Positions 14,779 to 24,396 of a DNA stretch of 42,065 nucleotides are shown here, piece by piece (position 1 is the stretch's first letter; every line of letters starts with the position of its first letter). Below the pieces are notes generated by a model. It searched no databases. It had not been told where the DNA came from and was given only the letters and a program-made list of their open reading frames with translations. The translations under genes were made by a program, and so were the position numbers. This DNA is from Candidatus Moraniibacteriota bacterium (GTDB lineage: Bacteria > Patescibacteriota > Minisyncoccia > CAIUEV01 > JAHKAQ01): the NCBI GenBank assembly GCA_014729795.1, contig WJJI01000046.1, positions 1 through 42,065 of the forward strand. Reading direction: 5' to 3'.

Positions 14779-15921
14779 GGCTACTTGTCGGTAAACGGCC
14801 AGGGTTTTTTTAGCGCAAGTTTGCCAATTGAATTTATCAGACCTTTTAAGCCCTTTTTGAATCAGGTTTTGCCTGATTTTTTTATTGGTTAAAACCTTGT
14901 GAATTTGTTGAGCAAATGTTTGAGTGTCGAAAGGGTCAACTAAAATACCGGCTTGGTTAATAATTTCTCCGTGACAAGAAAGATCCGAGGCGATAATCGG
15001 GACCGCACTTTTCATTACTTCCACCAAAGGTAGGTTAAAGCCTTCATAAATACTGGGGGAGGCATACAGACTGGCGGCAGCGTAAAGAATAGGTAAATCT
15101 TGTTCCTTAACATAACCCAAAAGACGAACTCGTTTCCTCAAAACCAAATCTCGCAAGCATCTATTGATGCGATAATCGTAATGATAGCCTTTTTCACCAG
15201 CTAAAGCTAAAACCGTGTCAGAGTCGGGATAAAGGGTTAGATATTGTCGAAAAGCTTTGATTAAAGCCGGGATGTTTTTTCGAGGTTGCAGCGAGCCAAC
15301 GTTGAGAATATAAGACGTTTTGAGGTTGTATTTGTTGCGAACGGTTTGGATTTTATCCGAATCAAATTGTTCTTTGGGTCCAAAAATTTTGTCTTTGATA
15401 CCATTGTAAATCGTAGTGATTTTTTGGCTGGCAACTTTAGGAAAAAAATTAGTTATTTGTTTTTTGGTAAACTTAGAAACCGTGATTATGTGGTTAGCTT
15501 TTTTTAAAGATTTGGGAATAAAAAAGTTAAGCAGCATTTGATCTGATTTTTTTAGATAACCAGGGTGAACTTTAAAAGAAACATCGTGGATGGTAGTGAT
15601 TAATTTAGTTGATGTAGGTAAGACCAAGGGCGTAATGTATTGAACATGCACCAAATCAATTTTTTTGGCTTTTAAAAATTTAGGAAGGGCGTAAAAGGTC
15701 CAAAACATTTTATGTCCGGGAGTGATGTAATTGATTCGGAAATTTTCAGGCAGATCTTGAAGAATTTTTTTGGCGATAGCTTCGCCTTCAAAACAGTCAG
15801 TGCAAAGAAAATATTGATTTTTTTGATCCAACCGGGCTAAGTTTTTGATCAAGTTTGTGATATAAGTTTCATCTCCGGTTTGACGCCGGCCGATTTTTCT
15901 GATATCGATAGCGATTCTCAT
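14770..15921 (-). CDS. Glycosyltransferase family 4 (GT-B fold)
   Basis: A 383-residue retaining glycosyltransferase transferring a sugar from a nucleotide donor, probably onto a surface glycan. The N-terminal domain begins MRIAIDIRKIGRRQTGDETY (the Gly-containing acceptor loop). The interdomain part has TIYNGIKDKIF and ILNVGSLQPRKNIPALIKAF. The C-terminal donor-binding domain has LLGYVKEQDLPILYAAAS and PSIYEGFNLPLVEVM, the E-x7-E motif of GT4. No membrane segment is present, although the family is often membrane-associated. It stands alone on the minus strand. Donor and acceptor are unknown. Confidence 0.92.
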   Translation of the reverse strand: MRIAIDIRKIGRRQTGDETYITNLIKNLARLDQKNQYFLCTDCFEGEAIAKKILQDLPENFRINYITPGHKMFWTFYALPKFLKAKKIDLVHVQYITPLVLPTSTKLITTIHDVSFKVHPGYLKKSDQMLLNFFIPKSLKKANHIITVSKFTKKQITNFFPKVASQKITTIYNGIKDKIFGPKEQFDSDKIQTVRNKYNLKTSYILNVGSLQPRKNIPALIKAFRQYLTLYPDSDTVLALAGEKGYHYDYRINRCLRDLVLRKRVRLLGYVKEQDLPILYAAASLYASPSIYEGFNLPLVEVMKSAVPIIASDLSCHGEIINQAGILVDPFDTQTFAQQIHKVLTNKKIRQNLIQKGLKRSDKFNWQTCAKKTLAVYRQVAST

Positions 15922-16068
15922 AGAATAGGTAGGTTTAATATAAGAGACTATTACCCAATAAAGACGAAATTTGAAATATAGTCATTATATTAAACTTTTT
16001 TGCATTAAAACACAACACAAAACAAGGATCTTTGATTACTCTAATATTGTTATTAATAAAAATGATTA

Positions 16069-17583
16069 TTATTCATACTTGCGGTATTGCAGGGCCTCGG
16101 CCAAGTGCTGTTTTTTAATTAAGGAGCTATTTTCTAGATCAGCAATGGTGCGAGTTATTTTAAGAATTTTGTAATACGAGCGAGTGGAAAGCTTAAAAAC
16201 AGAAATGGCTTTTTTAAGCATTTGATTGCTGATTTGATCTAGTTGGCAATGTTGTTCGATTAATTTGAGAGGCATTTCGCTATTGGAATAGATTTGAGTT
16301 GTTTGAAAGCGTTGTTTTTGCATGGCTTTTGCTAGTTTAATTTGCTTTTTAATTGTATGTGTTAACTGTTGATCGGGTTGAGATTTGAGTTTTTGGTAAT
16401 TTACCGGATTGATTTCTAAAAACAGATCAAAGCGATCAATAACCGGCCCGGAAAGTTTGGCTTTGTATTTTGCTACGGTGTAGGGATTGCAGACGCATTC
16501 TCGATCGGGGTCTGTGAGATAACCGCAAGGACACGGATTCATAGCGCCGATAAGAATAAAATTAGCCGGAAAGGTGACGGTGCCGCTTGAACGAGAAATA
16601 CTGATAACACGATCCTCTAGGGGCTGACGTAAGCTATCAAGGGTTTTTTGCGGAAATTCTAGAATTTCATCAAGAAATAAAACTCCTCGGTGAGATAAAG
16701 TTATTTCACCGGGAGTAATTTTGGAGCCCCCGCCCACCAAGGCCGCGGTTGAAGCGGTATGGTGGGGGCTTCGGAAAGGCCGGTTTTCAATAATAGGGTG
16801 TTCAGTGGGTAATAAGCCAGCAATTGAGTAAATTTTAGTGACTTCAAGTTTTTCTTGAAAACATAAAGCAGGTAAAATGGAAGGCAGGGCTTTGGCTAAA
16901 AAGGTCTTACCGGTACCGGGCGGACCGTTAAATAATAGATTATGACCGCCTGCCGCGGCGATTGCCAGTGCGCGTTTGCCTTTTTCCTGGCCTTTGATAT
17001 TGGAAAAGTCATGATCAGTATTGATGGTGTTTTTAATCGGTTTGGTTGGAGTCGGCTTAAACGGTTGGAGTTTTCCGTTTAAATACGTGAAATAGTCGGT
17101 TAGTGATTTTAGAGCCACAACTTCAATGCCTTTGATGATGGCTGCTTCTTGAGCGTTGGCCCAGGGTAAAAAGATTTTTTGGAAATTTTTTTCCGCTGCT
17201 TCGATAACCACAGGTAATATGCCATTGGTTTTTCTTAGGGTTCCGTTTAAGGATAACTCGCCAATAAAGATGCTTTTTGGCTCAAGACTAGGGATTTGTC
17301 CGGTAGCTTCCAGGATGGAAATAGCAATTGGCAAATCTAAACCACCACCGGTTTTGCGTAAATTTGAAGGAGCTAGCGAAACCGTGAGGCGGCCAAAATG
17401 ATAAGGCGGTTTAAAGCCACTGTTTTTAATAGCGGCATTAACTCGCTCTTTGCTTTCCTTTACTGCCGTATCAGCTAATCCTACAATATTAAAGCAATGC
17501 ATACCGTTGGTTCTGTCGGTTTCGATTTCGATTTGGCGACAATCCAAACCGGTTAGTACAAAAGATTTAAGTTGAGAAAACAT
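16069..17583 (-). CDS. comM: ComM/YifB family Mg-chelatase-like AAA+ ATPase
   Basis: ComM is a hexameric AAA+ helicase that promotes branch migration during integration of transformed DNA. The 504-residue length fits. The N-terminal ChlI/Lon-like domain (GLADTAVKESKERV, LAPSNLRKTGGGLDLPIA) precedes Walker A GPPGTGKT (220-227) and Walker B VLFLDEI (301-307). An R-x-S region (FRSPHHTAS) and the Cys cluster NPCPCGYLTDPDRECVC typical of the family follow, then the C-terminal helix domain. It suggests the cell takes up DNA, in line with the pilM gene in this window. It is the only gene of its transcript visible here, with a 193-base gap upstream. Confidence 0.95.
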   Translation of the reverse strand: MFSQLKSFVLTGLDCRQIEIETDRTNGMHCFNIVGLADTAVKESKERVNAAIKNSGFKPPYHFGRLTVSLAPSNLRKTGGGLDLPIAISILEATGQIPSLEPKSIFIGELSLNGTLRKTNGILPVVIEAAEKNFQKIFLPWANAQEAAIIKGIEVVALKSLTDYFTYLNGKLQPFKPTPTKPIKNTINTDHDFSNIKGQEKGKRALAIAAAGGHNLLFNGPPGTGKTFLAKALPSILPALCFQEKLEVTKIYSIAGLLPTEHPIIENRPFRSPHHTASTAALVGGGSKITPGEITLSHRGVLFLDEILEFPQKTLDSLRQPLEDRVISISRSSGTVTFPANFILIGAMNPCPCGYLTDPDRECVCNPYTVAKYKAKLSGPVIDRFDLFLEINPVNYQKLKSQPDQQLTHTIKKQIKLAKAMQKQRFQTTQIYSNSEMPLKLIEQHCQLDQISNQMLKKAISVFKLSTRSYYKILKITRTIADLENSSLIKKQHLAEALQYRKYE

Positions 17584-17776
17584 AAAAAGTGAGGATCATA
17601 AATAACGGATTAAGTTTTACTATATAAATTTGAGATTAGCGCCTTATCTTTTTAGGATTTATTGTTGAATAAACAAGCACTATTAATTTTTTTAATCTTT
17701 CTAAATGCTTAAGCACTAGAATATTCAAAAGACTAACAAATTAATTCTAAAATTTGTTTAAAAAAGAGATGAAAAT

Positions 17777-18259
17777 CTATTGTTTTTTGGATTGACTTTT
17801 TGAAAAAGCGTTGAAGAAAATTAATAAGATAGCGGCGGCGGTGATAAAAGCATCGGCTAAGTTGAAAACCGGCCAAATTTTAGGATCCAGATAATCAAGC
17901 ACGCAACCGAATAACAAGCGGTCAAGTAAATTTGACAGGGCGCCGGAAATGATAATTAAAACAAAATAAAAGTTGAATCTTTTTTTAACAAGAAAGTTTT
18001 TAGGTTGACTAATAAAATAAACAAGCATAGCCAAAACCATGATATTGGAGCCAATAATAAGCCAGCGGTTTAGTTCATGGTTAAACTGCAAACCAAAGGC
18101 GATGCCGGAGTTGCAAACCGTATTAAGACCAAGTATTTTTTTTCTAACCAGAAATTTGAAGATTTGGTCAAGGACAAAGGGACCGGTCAGAGTTGAAAAA
18201 AATAAGTATTTAAAAAGTTTTGGAGATTGATTGGTTAGCCTTTTTTGCATTGCAAACAT
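17777..18259 (-). CDS. lspA: Lipoprotein signal peptidase (signal peptidase II)
   Basis: A membrane aspartyl protease that cleaves the signal peptide from diacylglyceryl-modified prolipoproteins. The 160-residue, four-helix protein has the family blocks NSGIAFGL (50-57), SGALSNLLDR (105-114), VLDYLD (120-125) and FNLADAFI (132-139). The catalytic pair is Asp122 and Asp136. Starts at 18259 or at the internal ATG 18250 both overlap the end of the DksA-like gene, so the two are probably co-translated. A likely substrate with a lipobox lies at 28911-29345. The N-terminus is slightly long for the family, which would fit the 18250 start. Confidence 0.93.
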   Translation of the reverse strand: MFAMQKRLTNQSPKLFKYLFFSTLTGPFVLDQIFKFLVRKKILGLNTVCNSGIAFGLQFNHELNRWLIIGSNIMVLAMLVYFISQPKNFLVKKRFNFYFVLIIISGALSNLLDRLLFGCVLDYLDPKIWPVFNLADAFITAAAILLIFFNAFSKSQSKKQ

Positions 18260-18597
18260 TTTTGAGCTTGAGGGCGGGCCTTAAGACGTTCAGGTTTGAT
18301 AGTAGCGCCGCATTTTTCACAGGCTCCGTAATCTTTACCGTTGATGATTTTATCTAAAGCAATGTTGATTTTTTTGAGTTCTTGTTCAAGCTGATGTTCA
18401 AGCGCGACCGCGTTTTCATAGCTTTCAAATTCTTCGGCGTTATCTTCGGCTTTGCGCCCATAGTCGGGAAAGCGAGCCTTGTAGTTATGTTTGATATTTT
18501 CATCTTTGTCAGCAAAGGCTTGAAGCTGCTGTTCGATTTCCTTTTTTTGGCTAATGAGTTTGTTTTTAATTTGGCTAATATCTTTCGAGGTTAGCAT
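18235..18597 (-). CDS. DksA/TraR-type zinc-finger protein
   Basis: A 120-residue protein with a helical/coiled-coil N-terminal part (DISQIKNKLISQKKEIEQQL) and a C-terminal four-Cys zinc finger: Cys93 and Cys96 in CEKCG, Cys114 and Cys117 in CLQC. The GKDYGACEKCGATI and ERLKARP blocks are the family signature. DksA/TraR proteins reach into the RNA polymerase secondary channel and adjust promoter choice, often with ppGpp; whether this one does is unknown. It overlaps lspA by up to 25 bases. Confidence 0.88.
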   Translation of the reverse strand: MLTSKDISQIKNKLISQKKEIEQQLQAFADKDENIKHNYKARFPDYGRKAEDNAEEFESYENAVALEHQLEQELKKINIALDKIINGKDYGACEKCGATIKPERLKARPQAQKCLQCKKG

Positions 18598-18778
18598 GAA
18601 TTTTGATTAATTGCTTAGCGCGACAAGCAGGTATTTTATTGTTTGAATAGTTGTAATTATAGCCAGTTTTAATTAAGAAAGCAACCAGATTTTAAGATTT
18701 AAGCATAAAAAGCGCAAAAAGCGTGAATTAAGTTTGGTCAAGTTTGGTTTGTTTGCTGAACTCGATACCGATTTTTTA

Positions 18779-21070
18779 TCAGTCATCCTCCTCATCTCCG
18801 TCACAACCACGTTTGTCCGGATCTGGAAGATCATCAATGTTTTTAATATGCTTGTCTTTTTTGGCCACGGCTTTGACGCCTTTTTCCCAGTTTTCAAATT
18901 GAGGGTCGTCTTCAGGATCCTCGGGAATGGGACCGGTCGGGTTTTCTCGGTCAACGTAATAAAGAATAGAGTGGCTTTTGGTAAAAGTAACTTCTCGGGT
19001 GTATTTGTCTTTGCAATCATCGCTTGCGATCAAACCGGAATCTTTATCGATTTCTAGAGTGACTGAACTTTCTTGATAACCGCCCAGCATGGGTTTTTTG
19101 ATTTCCTCTTTTTGTGGAGCGATAAAATTCGTGTTCGAATAATGATCGATATAGCTTTCCATGAAGTCATGCCAAAGAGGGGCGGCGGCCACGATCCCGC
19201 CGGCGCCCTCGCTCATGGGTTCGTTATAGTTATTACCCACCCAAACTCCAACCACCAGCTCCGGAGTATAACCTACAGTCCAAGCATCGCGATAGTCTTG
19301 AGTGGTTCCGGTTTTAGCAGCGATTTTTTTGCCAGAAATATATAAATCGCTATGATTGCCAAAAACAGGAGAACGAGCCGAATTGTCGGATAAACAGTCG
19401 TTAATTTGGCGGGCTACCTGAGCGGCTAAAACTCTTTTTCCCATATCCGAAGGGGTTTCTTTAATGATTTTGCCGTTAGCGTCTTCAATTTTGTGAATCA
19501 CTTTTTTGTCTTGTTTGATTCCGTCATTAGCAAAAACGCCAAAAGCGCCGGTTTCTTCTAAAAGAGTAACATCGGCTCCTCCAAGCACAAGAGCTAGACC
19601 ATAGCGGTTGCGTTGGGTTAGAGTAGTGATGCCCATGGCTTCGGCTGTGGCGATAGTATCATCAATGCCGGCTAAATAAAGAGTTTTAACAGCCGGGATG
19701 TTTAGCGACATAGCTAGAGCGTCTTTGAGTTTAACCGGCCCTTTGTAAGAGCCGTCATAGTTTTGAGGAATATAATCAGGCTCGCTTTCATGGACTTTAA
19801 AATTGGTTTTGACATCATAAACCAGGGTTTCCGGTAGGTAACCTTTAGCAAAAGCCGTGGCATAGGCAAAGGGCTTAAATGAGGAGCCGGGCTGGTTGCC
19901 TCGAATAGCCACATTAACATTACCATCCGATTCAACGTCAAAATAATCATGGGAACCAACCATGCCTAAAACATATCCGGTCTTAGGGTCAATAGCCACT
20001 AAAGCGGCGTTATGAGCATTGATTTTGGTTTTGTTCTCTTCAACCCTTGTTTTAACAATTTCTTCGGCTGTTTGTTGCATTTCCCAGTTAAGAGTGGTGT
20101 AGATTTTTAAGCCGCCGCTTTTGATAAATTCTTCATCGTATTGGTACTGATCCACTAAAACTTGTTGAACATACATAACAAAATGAGGCGCTTTGATGTC
20201 ATCTTTAAGAGGTTTAATTTTGGCAAGAGTGTCTATTTGCTCGGCTTGCTTGGCCTGTTCGGCGGTGATGTAGCCATCCAGGCGCATTTCATTAATAATC
20301 CAGTCTCGGCGTTCAATCAGTCTTTCGGTGTTATTGCCGTAGGGAGAAAACCGAGTAGGGGCCTTAACCAAAGCAATTAGCATGGCGCTTTCATCCAGGG
20401 TTAAATCTTTGGCGTTTTTTTCAAAAAAAGACTGAGCCGCGGCTTCTATACCATAAGCATTACCCCCGAAAGGGATTTGGTTGAGATACATTTGAAGAAT
20501 TTCATCTTTGGTATAGCGTCTTTCCAATTCAAGGGAAAGAATAACCTCTTTGATTTTGCGCACTATTCTTTTTTCCGGAGTTAAGTAGGCATTGCGAACA
20601 AACTGTTGGGTAATAGTTGAGGCTCCTTGAACTTTTGCTCGCTTTTGAATGTTTGCCAAAGCAGCTCTGATTATAGATTTGAAATTTACGCCAATATGAG
20701 AATAGAATCTTTTATCCTCAGCGGCCATGGCGCCTTGTTTGACATAATCGGGCATTTCTTGGAAGGGAATGACGGTTCTTTTTTCTTCGCCGTGCATCTC
20801 GTAAAGCAGTACTTCCCCGGTACGATCAAAAATTTTTGTGGATTGGGAAATTTTACGTTCGTGAGCGTGGCTGGGATCGACTAAATCCTTGGAAAAATAA
20901 ACATAAACTCCAATCACGCAAATGATTCCTAAAGCAGCTGAGATTAAACCGATTTTTAAAAACAGAAAAAACCATTTTTTGTAATTGGTTTTTTTAATTA
21001 AAATCGCCAACCTTTTAAGGTATTTTTTTTTGACCAGGCGTTTTTTTGATTGAGTTTTTGGTTTGGTCAT
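18779..21070 (-). CDS. Class A penicillin-binding protein 1A-type (bifunctional peptidoglycan synthase)
   Basis: It builds peptidoglycan outside the membrane. A basic N-terminal tail and one membrane helix (~36-59) lead to the GT51 transglycosylase domain: AAEDKRFYSHIG with catalytic Glu118, GASTITQQFVRN (149-160), the RKIKEVILSLELE block and FGGNAYGIEAA. The transpeptidase domain follows, with SxxK at Ser396-Lys399 (PGSSFKP), SLN at 455-457 and KTGTT at 586-590. The 763-residue length is normal. The acidic C-terminal tail (DDLPDPDKRGCDGDEEDD) is unusual in composition. It uses lipid II on the carrier recycled by UppP, encoded at 30.7 kb. Confidence 0.96.
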   Translation of the reverse strand: MTKPKTQSKKRLVKKKYLKRLAILIKKTNYKKWFFLFLKIGLISAALGIICVIGVYVYFSKDLVDPSHAHERKISQSTKIFDRTGEVLLYEMHGEEKRTVIPFQEMPDYVKQGAMAAEDKRFYSHIGVNFKSIIRAALANIQKRAKVQGASTITQQFVRNAYLTPEKRIVRKIKEVILSLELERRYTKDEILQMYLNQIPFGGNAYGIEAAAQSFFEKNAKDLTLDESAMLIALVKAPTRFSPYGNNTERLIERRDWIINEMRLDGYITAEQAKQAEQIDTLAKIKPLKDDIKAPHFVMYVQQVLVDQYQYDEEFIKSGGLKIYTTLNWEMQQTAEEIVKTRVEENKTKINAHNAALVAIDPKTGYVLGMVGSHDYFDVESDGNVNVAIRGNQPGSSFKPFAYATAFAKGYLPETLVYDVKTNFKVHESEPDYIPQNYDGSYKGPVKLKDALAMSLNIPAVKTLYLAGIDDTIATAEAMGITTLTQRNRYGLALVLGGADVTLLEETGAFGVFANDGIKQDKKVIHKIEDANGKIIKETPSDMGKRVLAAQVARQINDCLSDNSARSPVFGNHSDLYISGKKIAAKTGTTQDYRDAWTVGYTPELVVGVWVGNNYNEPMSEGAGGIVAAAPLWHDFMESYIDHYSNTNFIAPQKEEIKKPMLGGYQESSVTLEIDKDSGLIASDDCKDKYTREVTFTKSHSILYYVDRENPTGPIPEDPEDDPQFENWEKGVKAVAKKDKHIKNIDDLPDPDKRGCDGDEEDD

Positions 21071-21114
21071 ATTTAAAATAACAACTAATTGTTAAAAAGA
21101 TATATCCATAGAGT

Positions 21115-21142
21115 ATTATATTTGAGAAAAAAAATAAAGCAA
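21115..21142 (-). promoter_or_regulatory. Candidate promoter for the PBP gene
   Basis: On the minus strand, TTGCTT (21137-21142), a 16-base spacer and TATAAT (21115-21120), about 45 bases before the PBP start codon. It lies in the divergent region shared with the ABC transporter. Confidence 0.5.
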
Positions 21143-21224
21143 AAATTAATATTCGCTGAAATTGGCATGAATACAACAAAATGATAGTATGGAGTTATTG
21201 TTTTTTTGATTTTATAAAATAAGA

Positions 21225-23030
21225 ATGGTAAAGAAGAATCCTTTTGTAAATTTGTTTAGTAAAATGTGGCAGTTTTCTCGAGGCTCTCGCAAAAGAGTGG
21301 TGGTTTTTATTGTTTTCGCGATGCTGGCTAACTTAGTAACATTATTACAGCCCATCATCATTGGCCGGATTTTTAATAACATCCAGTTTTCCACAAGCGA
21401 TCCAAATCTTTTTGATTATATTGCTAAAAATTTATTATTGCTGTTGCTTTTGACTCTGGTGTTTTGGTTGTTTCATGGCACTTCTCGTTTTCTTGAACAG
21501 AAAAACGCTTTTTTTGTGCGGAAAGAATACCGGCAGAACTTGTTTGATAAACTCCTTGATATGCCGGTTAAATGGCATATTGACCATCACAGCGGGGATA
21601 CGATTGATAAAATTAAAAAAGCCAGTGAAAGTTTGTTTTATTTTTCCGGAGTGTTGTTTATGTTTATTGAAAACATAATAAGACTAATCGGTTCTTTTGT
21701 TATTTTAACTTTTTATTATCAGACCGCCGGGCTGGCCGCTTTTATTACCGCGGTTTTGGTGATTGTTTTTATTGTCCAATTTGATAAGTATCTGATTAAA
21801 GGCTACAAACAGGTTTATAGAAAAGAAAATTATTTGGCGGCGGGTATTCATGACTACTTAACCAATATAGTAACCGTGATTACTTTGCGAGTAAAAAAGA
21901 TGGCTTCAAAAGAAATAAAGGGTCGAGCCTTAAAACCTTATAAACGATATCGAAAAAATATTATTGTTAATGAGAGTAAATGGTTTATGGTTAGCATGAT
22001 GATTAAAATATTGATGGTCGCGGTACTGTTATTAAACGCTAATTTTCAGCTGAACCAGGAAGGAGCGATTATGATTGGTACTTTGTTCGCTTTATATCGT
22101 TATTTGGAAAGTATTGGCGGGACTTTTTTTAATTTTGCTTGGCAATACGGAGAATTAATCGAGTGGAATTCAGCGGTTGAGGAAGCCGAAGTATTTAATC
22201 GAGATTATAATAAATTAGTACAAAAAAAGCAGAAACTGATTCTTGATAACGATTGGCAGGAAATTGAAATTAAAAATCTGGATTTTTCTTATGACGAGCC
22301 GGAAAAAAGAAAAAAAATTAAACATTTAAGGAATTTGAATTTTAAAATCAAGAGAGGGGAGAAAATCGCCTTGGTTGGTAAGAGCGGCTCGGGTAAAAGT
22401 ACGCTTTTGAATTTAACACGCGGTTTGTACGAGCCAAAACAAGCTGAATTTTGGGTGGACGGCAAAAAAATTGCGAATAATCTTGATTATTTACGAGCAA
22501 GCACAACCATGATTCCACAAGATCCAGAGATTTTTCAAAATACAATCAAATACAATATTAATATGGGTGTTGAGGTTAAGGATGATTGTTTAGAAAGAGC
22601 GGTTAAATTGGCTTGTTTTGAGGAGGTGGTTCAGAGATTAAAAAAAGGCTTACATACCGATGTGATGGAAAAAGGCGTGTCGTTAAGCGGAGGGGAGAAG
22701 CAGCGTTTAGCTCTGGCTCGCGGAATTTTGGCTTTTATGCGTGAAAAAAAGGAGCCGAATGTTATCGATAGCGATTCTTTGATTTTATTAATGGACGAGC
22801 CGACTAGCAGTGTGGACAGCGCCAATGAATTGAAAATTTATCGGAATATTTTTCAGGAGTTTAGCAATAATACGATTTTATCCTCAATTCACCGGCTGCA
22901 TTTGTTAGAGTTTTTTGACTATATCTATTATTTTAAGCAGGGTAAGATTGTGTGTAAAGGCGACTTGAAACAAGTGTTGAAAAATCCAGATTTTAACAAG
23001 CAATGGCAGGCTTTCAAGAACAAGAAATAA
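21225..23030 (+). CDS. ABC exporter half-transporter (fused membrane and ATPase domains)
   Basis: A 601-residue protein. The N-terminal membrane domain has about six helices (VVFIVFAMLANLVTLLQPI is the first, FVILTFYYQTAGLAAFITAV is central). The nucleotide-binding domain has Walker A GKSGSGKST (~384-392), Q-loop TMIPQDPEIF, signature LSGGEKQRLA (~486-495), Walker B LILLMDEPTSSVD and switch His in SSIHRL. It would work as a homodimer or with another half-transporter. The exported substrate (lipid, peptide or drug) cannot be told. Neither neighbour is functionally related: PBP is divergent and pilM convergent, with 19 bases between the stops. Confidence 0.92.
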   Translation: MVKKNPFVNLFSKMWQFSRGSRKRVVVFIVFAMLANLVTLLQPIIIGRIFNNIQFSTSDPNLFDYIAKNLLLLLLLTLVFWLFHGTSRFLEQKNAFFVRKEYRQNLFDKLLDMPVKWHIDHHSGDTIDKIKKASESLFYFSGVLFMFIENIIRLIGSFVILTFYYQTAGLAAFITAVLVIVFIVQFDKYLIKGYKQVYRKENYLAAGIHDYLTNIVTVITLRVKKMASKEIKGRALKPYKRYRKNIIVNESKWFMVSMMIKILMVAVLLLNANFQLNQEGAIMIGTLFALYRYLESIGGTFFNFAWQYGELIEWNSAVEEAEVFNRDYNKLVQKKQKLILDNDWQEIEIKNLDFSYDEPEKRKKIKHLRNLNFKIKRGEKIALVGKSGSGKSTLLNLTRGLYEPKQAEFWVDGKKIANNLDYLRASTTMIPQDPEIFQNTIKYNINMGVEVKDDCLERAVKLACFEEVVQRLKKGLHTDVMEKGVSLSGGEKQRLALARGILAFMREKKEPNVIDSDSLILLMDEPTSSVDSANELKIYRNIFQEFSNNTILSSIHRLHLLEFFDYIYYFKQGKIVCKGDLKQVLKNPDFNKQWQAFKNKK

Positions 23031-23049
23031 GCCAAACAAAAATTTTAGT

Positions 23050-24123
23050 TTAACTCTTATAACCATTTAAAGCTGAGCCTATGCTGACAGCTAGCTCGTC
23101 TTGAAAACTGCGCAAAATCGGTTCTTGTTCACTGGAAAAATTGATCTGGCTCCAAGGATCTCCGGGGTGAATTGGCAAGGACAGTTCTTGCTTTAAGAAC
23201 GCTTCAAAACCTTTGAGCTTGGCAGTACCGCCCGCGCTTAGAACTTTTTGGACCGGATTGTTGGGATTTTTTTGATTATAGGTTTGGATCATTCTTTTTG
23301 ATTCTTGAGCGATGCGGCCCAGCACCGGTTTGATTAAATCTTTAATTCGGGAATCTTCCAAGCCGCCTTCTTTTTTAAGAGCTTCAGAGCGAACCATATC
23401 AACGCCTAGACTTCGGGAAATAGCTTTGGTAATATCACCGCCGCCAACATCAATGTTGCGGCTACCTTTGAGATAGCCCCGAGAAACTACCAGGATATTG
23501 CAAATGCGTGAACCAATATCCAGGATTAAAATGGTGTTTTTCCGGTCAGCGCCGCCGATTAAACAGCGGATTAACGACATGGTCTCTGCTTCAATAGAAG
23601 TAAGGTTAAGCTTGGAACCCTTGGCAATGGTTTCGTATTTAGAGATGGTATCATTGGAAATAGCCATGATTAAAATTTTCATGGTTTTCCCACCAGAGTT
23701 CATTTCCAAAAATTTTTTTTGGTTGCGATCGCGAATAATTTCCCAACCCAGAGAAACTTCAGAAAGCGGTACCGGGATAAACTTTTTGGCTTCTTGCTCC
23801 AAACGGGCGGGCAGTTGTTCTTTGTCAACTTTTGGAATGGTTACAAACGAGATGAAAGTTGAAAAGTTGGGTACTGAAAAGGAAGCGCTTTTGCATTTAA
23901 TGTTGCTTTTTGCCAAGGCAAAGCTTAAAATATTTGAGATTTGTTTACCCGCAATAATTTGATTGGAGGTTTGGATAGAACCTTTTTTGAGGCGGGCTAT
24001 GGCAAAGTTTTTAAAGGTTGGCCGGTTGGAAATATCTAAATGTACCGCTTTGATGGCGGAGGTGCCGATGTCGATGCCAACTGCTTCGTTTTGCGCTTGA
24101 TCAATAAAGTCGAAAAGCCCCAT
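23050..24123 (-). CDS. pilM: Type IV pilus assembly protein PilM
   Basis: An actin-like, cytoplasmic ATP-binding protein that couples the inner-membrane PilN/PilO complex to the pilus motor. The 357-residue protein begins MGLFDFIDQAQNEAVGIDIG; the last part plus TSAIKAVHL is the phosphate-1 motif of the FtsA/MreB fold. LILDIGSRICNILVV is the phosphate-2 motif, and VLSAGGTAKLKGFEAFL is the adenosine motif near the C-terminus. All are intact. The usual partners pilN, pilO, pilB, pilC and pilT are not adjacent, so the locus is split in this genome. With comM it points to pilus-mediated DNA uptake or attachment to a host cell (inference). Confidence 0.93.
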   Translation of the reverse strand: MGLFDFIDQAQNEAVGIDIGTSAIKAVHLDISNRPTFKNFAIARLKKGSIQTSNQIIAGKQISNILSFALAKSNIKCKSASFSVPNFSTFISFVTIPKVDKEQLPARLEQEAKKFIPVPLSEVSLGWEIIRDRNQKKFLEMNSGGKTMKILIMAISNDTISKYETIAKGSKLNLTSIEAETMSLIRCLIGGADRKNTILILDIGSRICNILVVSRGYLKGSRNIDVGGGDITKAISRSLGVDMVRSEALKKEGGLEDSRIKDLIKPVLGRIAQESKRMIQTYNQKNPNNPVQKVLSAGGTAKLKGFEAFLKQELSLPIHPGDPWSQINFSSEQEPILRSFQDELAVSIGSALNGYKS

Positions 24124-24396
24124 TTAGGTAATTTTTATTTGCCTTTTATTTGTCCTTTCAGGTAATTTCATTAGCATAGTTTTTGATTTTCCCAAGAGCT
24201 TATGTCTTGATTGTTATTTAAAATCAAACTCAGGAAAATTTTAGTTTTAATTTTACTAGAATTTTCAAGGATTAAAAGTTAACCTTTTTTTCTTATATAA
24301 TTGAAATTTTACAGAATTTTAAATTAAATATCAAATTTGGTAAGATGAGTATGTAAATTTATGTTTTTTATTGTTTTAAAACGGTAATAAATCTTA

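Noticed and set aside
19073-21000. Several open frames of 70-110 codons on the plus strand opposite the PBP gene
   Set aside because: They mirror the codon structure of the strongly supported PBP gene, have no ribosome-binding sites and give no protein-like motifs.
24124-24396. A SAM or SAH riboswitch before the kinase-ahcY pair
   Set aside because: No conserved core of either class was recognised; the region is plain AT-rich sequence.
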